Part shown: piece by piece, positions 13,545 to 25,522 of the stretch
How the letters are laid out: each line of letters begins with the position of its first letter
Position numbering within the stretch: position 1 is the first letter of the stretch
Origin: Adineta steineri
Lineage: Eukaryota; Rotifera; Eurotatoria; Adinetida; Adinetidae
DNA: 64,000 nt
NCBI GenBank assembly: GCA_905250115.1
Contig: CAJNOI010000009.1
Location: 1,258,952 to 1,322,951 of the forward strand
Direction of reading: 5' to 3'
Translations under genes and position numbers: made by a program
Notes under the pieces: model-generated
The model's input: the letters and a program-made list of their open reading frames with translations, nothing else
Told to the model about the DNA's origin: nothing
Databases searched by the model: none

Positions 13545-13813
13545 TTATCGAAGACGACGAGCTTCACGTTCAGATTCTAGAAGAACGAGGACATCGTCAA
13601 CACGGCTAAATATAGAATATTAATCAATGGCATTTATTTGTCAAAACAAAAAATTACTCACACTGGGCCTTTGACGTTACGAATAATCGATCGTTTTGAT
13701 GATGATCCATCGATAATTTCAACACGTACTTGTGTACATTGGCCCTGACTGCCAGTTCGACCAAGAATTTTAACAACACGTGCCATAACACCGCCAGTTG
13801 GGTTTTTATCCAT
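13545..13813 (-). CDS. RPS28: 40S ribosomal protein S28 (eS28)
   Basis: Two exons, 13662-13813 and 13545-13605, with a 56-bp intron, give 70 residues, close to the usual 69. The motif [16 protein letters not shown] and the C-terminus [12 protein letters not shown] are near-identical to eS28 across eukaryotes. It is a small-subunit component near the mRNA exit channel. The ATG at 13811-13813 is chosen because the protein then aligns from the start. An acceptor-like TTCTAG lies 19 nt upstream, compatible with a 5'UTR intron or spliced-leader addition. Transcribed divergently from NudC. Confidence 0.95.
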
Positions 13814-14541
13814 GATGGTAGTCGAGTGAAATCTAGAAGATATTAAATTTATCAATTATAATGTAAAATAGTAAATAAACTAAAAAATGGTATCGAAAAA
13901 AGAACAAGCTAATAATGATTTTATGTGTCGCCATCTTGAACACATTGTACTTTGGCCTTCACTGCCTTTTGAAAAATTGAAGAAAAAATTTATGAAAAAT
14001 TCATTAGAATATTTAAAATATTTTTTAAATAAGAAAATGTAAATTTTAATATAAATATCTCAAACCAATGAAATAAATTTCATTATCCGTATTATATTAT
14101 TCGGATTTGTTTGACATTAAAATTATTACTTCGAATATCAGTTTTTCATTAGCTTAGTTTTTCATTATTATCATTTATTAGACCAATCACAATTAACTCT
14201 GATTAAGGAATCGTTAGACATTTTATTTTAAGATGTATTTCAAGTGAAACATACGATTTTTCTCTTTCATTAAGTTCCATAGCAACACATAAGCTAGTAA
14301 AAACTTTACATGATTACATAATCAACAATTAAATGTTAACAAACTAGTGTAGACGAAAAACGTGTTTCAAAAAAAAGATAATCTATAGTCATGTAAGCTC
14401 GTTTTCTCTTCTATGAAGTTGAAAAAACGTTCCTAGAACAAAAAAGATCAATAACAAACTATCATCAAATCTTTTCAGTTATTCGAAATCCTGAGTTCTA
14501 TTGTAATCTTATTGAAGAATTTCTTTTAGATTATTTCAATC
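13814..14541. other. Shared upstream region of RPS28 and NudC
   Basis: About 730 bp between two divergent start codons, so it holds both promoters. No TATA box or other motif could be assigned with confidence. Confidence 0.5.
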
Positions 14542-16108
14542 ATGTCCGACGAAGAAAAATACGATGCACTTTTAATGAATATTGCTTCACAACATACAGG
14601 AGGAATACATGAAGTATTTTATTAAATTGAAATAAAATAAAAACCTTTTTGTTCTTTTTTTTCGTATTATAGTTACTTGATACATTATTTGGTTTTTTTG
14701 CACGTAAAACTGATTTATATACAAGTCCAAATGTTGATCAGAAACCTGAAGAATTAATTTTACAAGCATTTCATAAATGGGAAAAAGTTGCACTTGCAAA
14801 ACATAAGAAAGATAAAGCAGAACGAGATGAAGTAAATCAATTCTAATTAGATTTTCTATGATAGAAAAGAAAATTTTTAATTTAAAGGCTGATCGTGTTC
14901 GACGTGAAAAATTACGTCGTAAACGTGAAGAAGAAGAAGGTGAAAAAAATGAATCATCACGTATTGTTGAAGTTACAGATGAAGAAGCTGATAGAATTAC
15001 ACGAGAAAATGCTCAAGCAAAAGTATGAATGACACATTGATAATTTTAAACATGATAAATCATATTTTTAGGCACAAAAAATGGTATCAGATAATAAAGC
15101 TTCAGTTGTAAAAGAAACTGAAACAAAAGTTACTGAATCTTCCGATGCTAAAGAAGAAAATAAGGATGAAAAGGTAGAAAAAAAATCAATTTTGTTTATT
15201 TCTATAAAATTTGTTTTACTATTAGAAAGAAGATGATGATGAAAATGAAGAAGATAAAGGAAAAGAAAAACCAAATACAGGTAATGGATGGACAGGACCT
15301 CATTATTCATGGACACAAACACTTGAAGAAATTGATGTAAGTTTTTCTTGTTTTTTTCCTATTCTTTATCCTAAATTTCTTCTATAATAAAATTAGTTAC
15401 GTGTTCCAATTAATATTAGTGCTCGTGTAAAATCTAAAGATATTATTGTTAAATTCGATCGTAAGGTAAATAAATTCTAAAATACTATTATTTGAAATAA
15501 TCTATCGTATATAATAGCATTTAACTGTTGGTCTTCGTGGTCATCCACCAATTATTGATGGCGAAACATTTGCTGAATTGAAAAAAGAAGATTCCATCTG
15601 GACATTAGATGATGGAAAACTTATTCATATTGTTATTGAAAAAGTATTTATAGTCTATAGATTTATTTTGTATATTTAATAATGAAATTTAGGTTAATAA
15701 AATGGAATGGTGGAGTCGTGTAGTAAAATCTGATCCTGAAATTAATACACGTAAAGTTCAACCAGAAAATTCAAAAGTAAACATGTTTTTAAAGAATATT
15801 TATTATTTTACTTCAATTTAATATAGTTATCTGATTTGGATGGTGAAACTCGAGGTATGGTTGAAAAAATGATGTATGATCAACATCGACGTGAAGCTGG
15901 TTTACCCACTTCTGATGAACAAAAAAAACAAGATATGCTTCAAAAGTATATGAATTTATCCTAATATAACTATTTTTTCATTTCTTATCTATTAGATTTA
16001 TGGGTGCTCATCCGGAAATGGATTTTAGTAAATGCAAGTAAGTGTATTAATTTATAAATTTTATTTCTAGTACTACAATTATTCATTTTTATAATTAGAT
16101 TCAATTGA
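14542..16108 (+). CDS. NUDC: Nuclear distribution protein NudC
   Basis: Eleven exons: 14542-14613, 14673-14831, 14888-15022, 15072-15173, 15226-15336, 15397-15465, 15518-15643, 15693-15776, 15827-15945, 15996-16037 and 16099-16108. They give 342 residues against about 331 in human. The N-terminal helical segment ([16 protein letters not shown]) and an acidic Lys/Glu-rich linker precede the CS/p23-like domain ([28 protein letters not shown]) and the conserved C-terminal region ending KFN. NudC is an HSP90 co-chaperone that stabilises LIS1 and dynein-pathway proteins. The last exon carries only 10 coding bases, and the shared ending KFN supports it. All introns are 48-61 bp. Acceptor-like TTTTAG lies 12 nt before the ATG. 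Confidence 0.96.
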
Positions 16109-16342
16109 TCAATCTTCATTTGTTTTTTTTTATCATATAAACCAAGAATGATTTTGATAAACTGTGATTAACCACGTTCGTTATTGCGTTCTATCTTTGT
16201 ATCGTTTTCTTTTTGAATTAAAACATAAACAAAAAATATCATGCACATCATCAACATTTTTATGCTAAATAAAAGAAATAGCTTATTCACTGAATATTTC
16301 GCACTGATTGAATTCGGAAAGTTCTTTTTAGTCACTATAAAT

Positions 16343-17006
16343 CAGGGTTGCCAACTGTACCCCACTTTGTACCTCTGGGGGTACGTATTTTGTACCCCAT
16401 TTAGGCTTTTAAATCTTCGGTGAGATTAACTAGTAATAGAAAAATTGCGGATTCTCCATTATTACAAATTCAAAAACGCTAAAAACTGGACCTACCACCC
16501 TTTGTAACTAGACGAATATTATCCTAAATTTTTAGATGTTTTGCCCTTATTAGAGGGAAGATTTTTTTCCATGTCCTAAAATCAAAATAGTCAAAATTTT
16601 CGGTAGACGTAATTCAAAATTTCAATAAAGTGCTTTTATTTAGGTGTCTTTTTTATATGCTTTCATATAGTACAAGCAGCTGATGATGATAGATTGATTT
16701 TTAGTCTTTGAAAAAGCTTTTAGATGACAAAAGGTTTAAAACTTCTAAAGACACCATTTTTTTCGTGAAACGCGGAATTTTCTGTTTCGCTCCCTTTTTC
16801 AGCTTAGTAAAATACTTCTTTTGAGATGGGTGTGTGTTTGGATATATCTCAATATACCCACACCCACATATACACTCTCAAAGAAGTTTTATTTCATCGG
16901 TTTTCTCGGTTAAATCCTTTATTTCTCGAGGGACATAATGTACCCCAGATGTACCCCATTTGCACTTTCATAAAGCCCATTTAAAAAATAAGAAATGGCA
17001 ACCCTG
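16343..17006. mobile_element. Non-autonomous hAT-type element (MITE), 664 bp
   Basis: It begins CAGGGTTGCCA and ends TGGCAACCCTG, a perfect 11-bp terminal inverted repeat. Flanking 8-mers are ctataaat and ctataaac, a near-perfect 8-bp target-site duplication typical of hAT transposition. The motif GTACCCC recurs near both ends in inverted orientation. No transposase reading frame is present. It lies between NudC and ZNF330, both transcribed to the right. Confidence 0.85.
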
Positions 17007-17361
17007 CTATAAACTCTCGGACTTCTATAATCATATTGGCTGTGTTATTCTGTACATTTTCTCTTCACAAGAATTCTTCAGATTTTTACTTGGAAAGATA
17101 AGATGATGACTTGTAGCGTCCTCTTAAGGATTTCCTATTTAAATCAATCGATTTTGAAACCAAAATATACTTTTAATAAATAATAAAACTTAAGATGAAT
17201 TTAATTCACGTACTAAATTTTGATCTTGATTATAGTAGAATACAATTGGTTGTATTATTCGACCAATGATGTATATTAGTACAGCGTAATCTTGTACTGA
17301 CTAACTAACAAGTTTTTTAGCAGATTTAAACGAAGTAGTAACTTTTTCTTTTAGATATAAA

Positions 17362-18826
<1,465 letters not shown>

Positions 18827-18859
18827 TTTAAAAAAAAACAAGCAAATGAATTTCAATTG

Positions 18860-19899
18860 TTATTTGTTTTTTTCGTTCATTAACCAGCCTGTTTCTTGTA
18901 TCCATTCTTCTAATGTTTTCATTTTATTATAAACTTCTTTTGTTTTTTCCGGATGTCTTTCTTCAAAATCTCCATACTCATTATACCATCTCATATTATC
19001 AAGTGTTTCTTTACTTTGTCCAACACATTGATCATAAGTCAATGGTGTATATCGAATTTTTTCATTTCTTGTAACATGTCGTATTATATGACATATTTCA
19101 TCCATTGTTAATCGTTGAGCTACAATTGGAATAATATTTCCCTGTCCCCATTGATCAGGATGCTCGAAACATTGAACAACAATAGGACCAGTATCACGAA
19201 CATCATAAAGAGGAAGACGAGCATTTGGTTGTAGTAAAACACGAAATTCAAAATCAATTGTAGGTTGAAAAAATGTTTCAAAATTTTGATAATAAAAACC
19301 AACATAAATAAATGTTGTATAGGGAAATAATGGTGGATTTTGTTGAGCACGAATATAAGATTCAACACGAGCTTTCATCCTAAAAGAATTATTAAAACTA
19401 CTTCGTTATGATATAATCTTGACTCTCGTATTAGTCAATAGTTATATTTTTCTAAACTTTCCTTACATATAATGTGGTAAATCAAGTTGTCCATTAGAAA
19501 TAGTAACTGTATTTGGTAGACTACTCCAAATAAAATGTTGCACACGTTGTTGTTTAGCTGCATTCACCATATTCATACCTTGTTCATATTCTTTATTTGC
19601 ACCACATTCCCAAAAGTTAGTCATGGCAAATACACCATATGCATCTTTGAAGGCTTCTAAACATTCATCAAATGAATCAATGTTGCATGATACCATTTCA
19701 ACACCTTTTTCAATTAATTTCTAAAAGAAAATTCAATAGAAAATTGTTTTAATTTCAAGAAAGCGATTACTTGACTATCTGTGGACGAAATATTTCTTGA
19801 AAGACCACGTATTATCCATTTATTTGAGTTAATTAATTCATTTACTACACTACCACCTTGTCTGCCAGTTGCTCCAACAACAACAATTAGTCGTTTCAT
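18860..19899 (-). CDS. NmrA-like family NAD(P)-binding protein
   Basis: Three exons, 19771-19899, 19467-19720 and 18860-19379, give 300 residues, like human NMRAL1/HSCARG (299). The N-terminus VVVGATGRQGGSVV is a Rossmann GxxGxxG nucleotide-binding loop. GVEMVSCNIDS and FIWSSLPN match the family's second and fifth strands. This is an atypical short-chain dehydrogenase fold; HSCARG acts as an NADPH redox sensor. The C-terminal half is more divergent. This is the only intact copy: parts of its 5' half recur at 21588-21714 and 23371-23614, next to the second and third synaptobrevin genes. That shows the tandem duplications started inside its second intron. Confidence 0.88.
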
Positions 19900-20030
19900 C
19901 TTTTTTTCTCTGTGTCACTTAAGATAAAAGTCATTTATACACTGATAAAACTTCTATGAGTAATCGGTCAACAAACATAAGTTTATTTCTTCATCTTTTT
20001 TTTCATTGTTTAGAAGTTTCTCTCTTATAG

Positions 20031-20678
20031 AACACCGTTTACAATGTAAGACTAAAACATGATTTCGGTTTTAGCAAAAAAAAATGATTATTTGTTAAAT
20101 ATATATTTAGGTCAGCAGGAATAACAAATCCAAACTATAAATCAGATAGTGTTCGTTATACACCTCCAAACCGCATTAAACAGTTACAGGGACAAGTTGA
20201 TGAGGTATATATATATGAAATATGAAATATTTGTTTTAATTATTTAAACTAGGTTACGGATGTTATGAGAAATAACATTCGATTAGAATTAGAACGTGGT
20301 GGGGCACTTGATGCACTGGAACAGAAATCAGGTAAAATGCATTTAAGATTAATAGAGTTTTAGAAAAAGAAAAAAACTGATAATTTTTATTTATTTATAT
20401 CAATAAAGACATTTTAAATGAAGGAGCACGAAGCTTTTCTATTCGTTCAAAACAACTTAAAAAGAAATATTGGTGGAAAAATCTTAGAGTAAGTACATGG
20501 AAAGCTCTTTTTTTCCTACCGAAAAACTTTCTTTATTGTTTAGATGTGGATTATTCTTAGTATCGTTGTTGCAATAGTTATCATTATAATTATCCGTAAT
20601 AATTGATGTTTTTAAAATCATTTTTAAACTATTTGTTTTCTAGTTGCTTCTGTCCTTGGTCCAAAGAAAAAAACATAG
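20031..20678 (+). CDS. Synaptobrevin/VAMP-like R-SNARE, tandem copy 1
   Basis: Six exons: a 15-nt first exon 20031-20045 (only its last two bases, AT, are coding), 20111-20204, 20253-20331, 20409-20488, 20544-20595 and 20644-20678. They give 113 residues. The start codon is split AT|G by the first intron. SNARE core QVDEVTDVMRNN is followed by the juxtamembrane KKKYWWKNLRM, a C-terminal hydrophobic anchor, and a short lumenal tail GPKKKT encoded by the last exon, which all three copies keep. Role: vesicle fusion. The gap-free alignment with VAMP2 puts Lys (EQKSD) at the ionic zero layer where R-SNAREs have Arg. The splice to the last exon is inferred from its conservation in the other copies; without it the protein would stop at TGA 20602-20604. 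Confidence 0.85.
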
Positions 20679-21587
20679 ACGATATCAATTTGGTTTTTTT
20701 TGGACTATTTTTTAATACTTATGTGCACTTACCAATTCTTTTTCTATTGATTCAATAATGAAACAGAACAAGATTTACAATTCAAAGAAAAATCTATATT
20801 TTTTATATAAATAATTAGAGAATTTATGCATGAATTATAGTCCGTTATTTTGAGAATTTTGTAATGAAATCAAATCAAAATAGCATTTTTCGATAAATAA
20901 TATAAGATAGATTTATGCTAATTGCTATACAAAGAATGATATTGAAATTTATCATTTTCAAATGATGACTTTTTATGTAGATTCGCATTTTCTACATTGA
21001 GTTTTGATCTATAAATACTGCTGTGGCTTCTGGATTGTGGACATTTTTCTTAATTGGTGGAAACAATCAAAAATAGACAACAAAAGATGATTAGACAGGA
21101 TAATTCTAGTTTAGCATAGATATCATATCTTTCGAGCTGGTTAGCGTCGAATGAAACATGCGATCGAGATCGTGTTTAACATGTACTATGGGCTAAAGTA
21201 TTTAAAGCAAGCGAGATAAAATTTGATAAATTAAAAGGAATTGTCGATCGTAAATGATTATAGCTTTTCTATAATTACCACAAATGGGCAATAATGGAAT
21301 AACTTTCAAAGATTATAGTTTTAGATTAAAACGAACAAATAATAATGGAATCAAACGTTGTATTTATACACATGAAGATTCGATTGTTAAAAATTCGTTT
21401 ATTAAATCACATAAGAAACTAGATCTATTGTTTGAGCATCTGTTAACTATAAATAAGTCTCCATACAACGAAGCAAAATTCAAAAAGAGAGATTTACTAT
21501 TGATAAAAATATTCTAAAAGTTTCCGTTAAAACAAATGTTTCTCTCACTATTATTGTATAAATTAGATTTGTCCAAATTTTCCTTAC
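20679..21587. other. Spacer of duplication unit 1 with FLYWCH-like relic
   Basis: Tail of the first synaptobrevin unit. The frame at 21284-21517 (ITFKDYSFRLKRTNNNGIK) resembles the first half of a FLYWCH zinc-finger domain, but the later conserved Trp/Cys/His ligands are missing. The same piece recurs at 23138-23280 in the next unit with a premature stop, so it is probably a dead fragment that was copied along. Confidence 0.45.
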
Positions 21588-21714
21588 ATATAATATGATA
21601 AATCAAGTTGTCCATTAGAAGTAGTAATTGTATAAAGTACACTACTCCAAATAAAATGTTGAACACCTTGTTGTTTAGCTGCATTAGTCATATTCATACC
21701 TTGTTCATATTCTT
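21588..21714 (-). pseudogene. NmrA-like gene fragment 1 (duplicate relic)
   Basis: This stretch matches the 3' part of exon 2 of the intact NmrA-like gene (19467 to about 19595), including the splice donor. It then jumps straight to sequence like that upstream of the NmrA start codon. Exon 1 and half of exon 2 are deleted. It is non-functional and marks the left edge of duplication unit 2. Confidence 0.8.
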
Positions 21715-21844
21715 TTTTTCTCTATGTGACTCAAGATAAAATTCATTTATACACTGATAAAACTTCTATGAATCATCAGCAAACAAACACAAACTTATTC
21801 CTTCGTCTTTTTTTTTTCATTATTTAGAGGTTTCTCTTTCATAG

Positions 21845-22507
21845 AATACACTTTACAATGTAAGACTAAAACATGATTTCGGTTTTAGCAAAAAAAACGA
21901 TTGTTCGTTACATATGTATTTAGGTCAGCAGGACTAACAAATCCAAGCTATCAATCAGACAGTGTTCGTTATACACCTTCGCCACGTCTTCAAGGATTAC
22001 AGAACCAAGTTGATGAGGTATATATATATATATATGAAACAAAAAAATATTTGTTTTAATTATTTGAATTAGGTTACGGATGTTATGAGAAATAATATTG
22101 GAATAGCATTAAAACGTGGTGAAGCACTTGATCAACTGGAACAAAAAGCAGGTAAAATATATTTACAATTAATAAAGTTTTAGAATAAAACAAAACTTAT
22201 AATTTTTATTACTTTATATTAATAAAGAAAATTTAACTTCTGAGACCGAAAGGTTTTCTTATCGTTCAAAACAACTCAAAAAGAAGTATTGGTGGAAAAA
22301 TCTTAGAGTAAGTACATGGAAATCTGTTTTTTTCCCTACCGAAAAATACTCTTAAATTTCGTTATTATTTAGATGTGGATTATTCTTGGTATTGTTGTTG
22401 CAATCATCATCATTATAATTATCAGTAATATTTGATGTTTTTAAAATCATTTTTAAATTATTTGTTTTCTAGTTGCTGCTGTTGCCAGTGGAAAGAAAAA
22501 AACATAG
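21845..22507 (+). CDS. Synaptobrevin/VAMP-like R-SNARE, tandem copy 2
   Basis: Same structure as copy 1: exons 21845-21859 (last two bases AT), 21924-22017, 22073-22151, 22228-22307, 22373-22424 and 22473-22507, giving 113 residues with a split AT|G start. SNARE core QVDEVTDVMRNNIG, zero-layer position Lys (EQKAE), juxtamembrane KKKYWWKNLRMW, anchor, and lumenal tail ASGKKKT. All exon lengths equal those of copy 1 and the frame is open, so it looks functional. Compared with copy 1, the helix after the zero layer differs (ENLTSETERF). Confidence 0.85.
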
Positions 22508-23137
22508 ATGATATCAGTTTGGTTTTTTTTCTGACTATTTTTAATATTTATGTACTCTTATCAATTCTTTTTCTTTTGATTCAATAATTAAATCGAATAA
22601 TATAAACTAATTATAATCAAGATCTCAGTTTTAATTCTACATCTGTAATTCATTTATAGAGAATTTTTTATTGTTAATATTCGTTTATTTTATAATAGAG
22701 AAATACAACATGATTTACACTTCAAAGAAAATTTTGTTATGTTGATTGGTATACAAAGAATGGTATCGAAATGTATTATCTTCAGATGAAGAATTTTTAT
22801 GTTAATCCGCATTTGTTACATTGAGATCCGATCTATAAATACTGCTGTCGACAGATATAAATTCACTATGTTACGAACCGTGGCTTTTTGATTGCGGACA
22901 TTTTTTTCTTAATTCGTGAAAACAATGAAAAGTAGACAACAAAAGATGATTAGTCGAGGTAATTCCAATTCATAATGACTATCATATCCTTCGAGCTAGT
23001 CACCGTGGAATGAAATATGTGACCGAAGTCATGTTAACCATGTACTATGAGCTAAAGTATTTAAAGCAAGCGAGATAAAATTTGATAAATTAAAAGGAAA
23101 TGTCGCCCGTAAATGATTATAGCTTTTCTACAATTGC

Positions 23138-23280
23138 CACAAACAGGCAACAATGGAATAACTTTCAAAGATTATAGTTTTAGATTAAAACGAACAAATA
23201 AGAATGGAATCAAACTTTATATTTATACACATGAAGATTCAATTGTTAAAAATTCGTTTATTAAACCGTATACGAACTAA
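23138..23280 (+). pseudogene. FLYWCH-like relic, second copy
   Basis: Nearly identical to 21278-21420, with the motif GITFKDYSFRLKRTNKNGIK and a TAA stop at 23278-23280. It lacks the zinc ligands of a working FLYWCH finger. It is part of duplication unit 2. Family assignment is tentative. Confidence 0.4.
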
Positions 23281-23370
23281 ATCCATTGGTTGAGCATCTG
23301 TTAACTATAAATAAGTCTCCATAAAACGAAACAAAATTCAAAAAGAGATTGTGCTAGATATTTTAAAACT

Positions 23371-23614
23371 TTCCTTATATAGAAAATGTAAATCAAGTTG
23401 TCCATTAGAAATAGTAATTGTATTTGGTAGACTACACCATATGGATCTTTGAAAGCTTCTAAACACTCATCAAATGAATCGATATTACATGATACCACTT
23501 CAACACCTTTTTCAATTAATTTCTAAAAGAAAATTCAATAGAGAATTGTCTTAATTTCAACAAAATTACTACTTGACTATCTTTGGATGAAATATTTCTT
23601 GAAAGACCACGTAT
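23371..23614 (-). pseudogene. NmrA-like gene fragment 2 (duplicate relic)
   Basis: Carries both ends of NmrA exon 2, with an internal deletion between CTAC and ACCATAT near 23435, plus intron 1 and part of exon 1. Exon 1 is then cut off at 23614 by unrelated sequence. The last nine bases of the exon-1 start region (cgtttcatc) reappear at about 24007, right of that insert. This relic is more complete in intron 1 than the one at 21588-21714, so the two decayed independently. Confidence 0.8.
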
Positions 23615-24006
23615 CTGTTAGAACAAAATCTGTAAGAACACCTTAATGGTAGAAGTGATAGTGTAAACTATATTTATCACTTTCAGCAGATCGTAGTAGA
23701 ACTATTGTTATTATGTTACCATTTATCTTCTTTCGCTCTGTAGCTAAATGTGATATTTCGATTACATCACTATCAATAAGAAAAACTGCGCAAAAATAAC
23801 GTGTAGCCTGTGCAAATCCAATAAGCAGAGCAAGAAAGATGACTGTTTCCGAATACAAATATACTGAATATAATGTTGAGCTTTGCATTTTCGGGATTGA
23901 CATATTTTGGAATACTTCTAGATGTTTATTCACATCTTTTCGAGTAATTAAATCATTCAGTATTCTTGAAAATTCAATCTCTTTTGTTACAGTCACTCCG
24001 TCTCTA
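23615..24006. other. Unrelated insert in NmrA relic, with a 117-codon frame
   Basis: About 390 bp with no counterpart in units 1 and 2 interrupts the relic NmrA exon 1. On the minus strand it has an open frame (23643-23996) with a hydrophobic stretch (VIFLALLIGFAQATRYF). I do not recognise it. No terminal inverted repeats were noticed. It could be a piece of another gene captured during repair, or part of a mobile element. Confidence 0.4.
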
Positions 24007-24155
24007 AGGAGTCAATCGTTTCATCTTTTTTTCTCTGTGTCACTTAAGATAAAATTCATTTATACACTGATAAAACTCCTGTAAATAATCAACAAACAAA
24101 TATAAGCGTAGTTTTTCATCTTTTTTATTATTATTTAGAGGTTTCTCTCTCGTAG

Positions 24156-24793
24156 AACGCAGTTTACAATGTAAGACTAAAACATGATTTTTTTTTAGCA
24201 AAAAAAATGATTATTGGTTCCAAATGTATTTAGGGCAACAGGATCAACAAATGGTGTTCGCTATACATCTCCATCAGGTATTCAACAATTACACGGACAA
24301 GTTGATGAGGTATATATACATATATATGAAATATAAAATATTTATTTGAATTATTTGAATTAGGTTATGAATGTTATGAAAAATAATATTGCATTAGAAT
24401 TAGAACGTGATGGAGCACTTCATGATATAGAACATAAATCAAGTAAAATATATTTGAAATTAATAAAGTTTTTGAAAAAAAAACAAAACTGATAGTTTTT
24501 ATTTATTTATATCAATAAAGGTATTTTAACTGAAGGAGCTCGAGACCTTTATCTTGGTTCAAAAGAACTTAAAAAGAAATATTGGTGGAAGAATCAAAGA
24601 GTAAGTATATGTGAATCCTCTTTTTTTCTACCGAAAAAATTTCGTATCCTTCTGTATTGTTTAGGTATGGATTATTCTTTATATTATTGTTGCATTAGTA
24701 ATCACTATAATTATCAGTAATAATTGATAATTTTAAAATCATTTTTAAACTATTTATTTTCTAGTTGCTACTGTTGCCGGTGGAAAGAAATAA
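24156..24793 (+). CDS. Synaptobrevin/VAMP-like R-SNARE, tandem copy 3
   Basis: Exons 24156-24170 (last bases AT), 24234-24309, 24364-24442, 24521-24600, 24665-24716 and 24765-24793 give 105 residues, again with a split AT|G start. It is shorter than copies 1 and 2 by six codons in exon 2 and two at the C-terminus (AGGKK). SNARE core QVDEVMNVMKNN, zero-layer Lys (EHKSS), juxtamembrane KKKYWWKNQRV. The exon pattern is otherwise the same. It is the most diverged copy but has no disabling change. Confidence 0.82.
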
Positions 24794-25522
24794 TAAATGA
24801 TATCATGATGGGTTTTTGACTATTTTTTAATACTTATTTGTTCTTCTCACTTGTTTTTCTTTTGATTCAATAATTAAATAGAATAATATAAGTTAATTAT
24901 AATTAAGTTTTCAGTTTTAATTCTATATTTATAACTAACTTATGGAAACCTTTTTATCGTTGATGTTGATTTATAATTCAAAGAAAAACTTGTTATGTTA
25001 ATTGGTATACAAAGAATGATATTGAAATTTATTACTTGTGCGATTTATTCTTACAAGAAAACGACTCATTGTAATCTTCTTTGAATGATTGACTATATGC
25101 TTTACTAAAACTATCATAAAGAGATTTATCTTAAAACTTTCGCAACAGAGAGGATATTACGAGATTCAGCATGAAATGCGCTACAAAATATAGAGAATGT
25201 TCCTTGTTTTTCAAGTGAAGAAAATGATATTACAAATTTTTAAGTATTCAATTACACAATAAATCATATTTTATAATTCTTATATTAATATTGAATGAAT
25301 GGATAAACGACGAAATAACTGGTGTGATTAACAGAAAAATATTGAATAAATCAATATATTTGATGCACTCTTCACATTCATTCTATCTATTAGATATGAA
25401 AAGGAAAACGTCACCACGATTTTCGTTACGATCTGTAGTACACAAAAACAGACAAAGATGAATTCGATATCTTCGATAATTGAACACGCAGTCTTTCGAA
25501 AAAATAATTTTTCGTTTAAAAA
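24794..25522. other. Spacer after synaptobrevin array
   Basis: The left part still resembles the 3' flanks of copies 1 and 2 (for example around 24990-25035) and then diverges at about 25040. No gene recognised in the rest. Confidence 0.5.
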
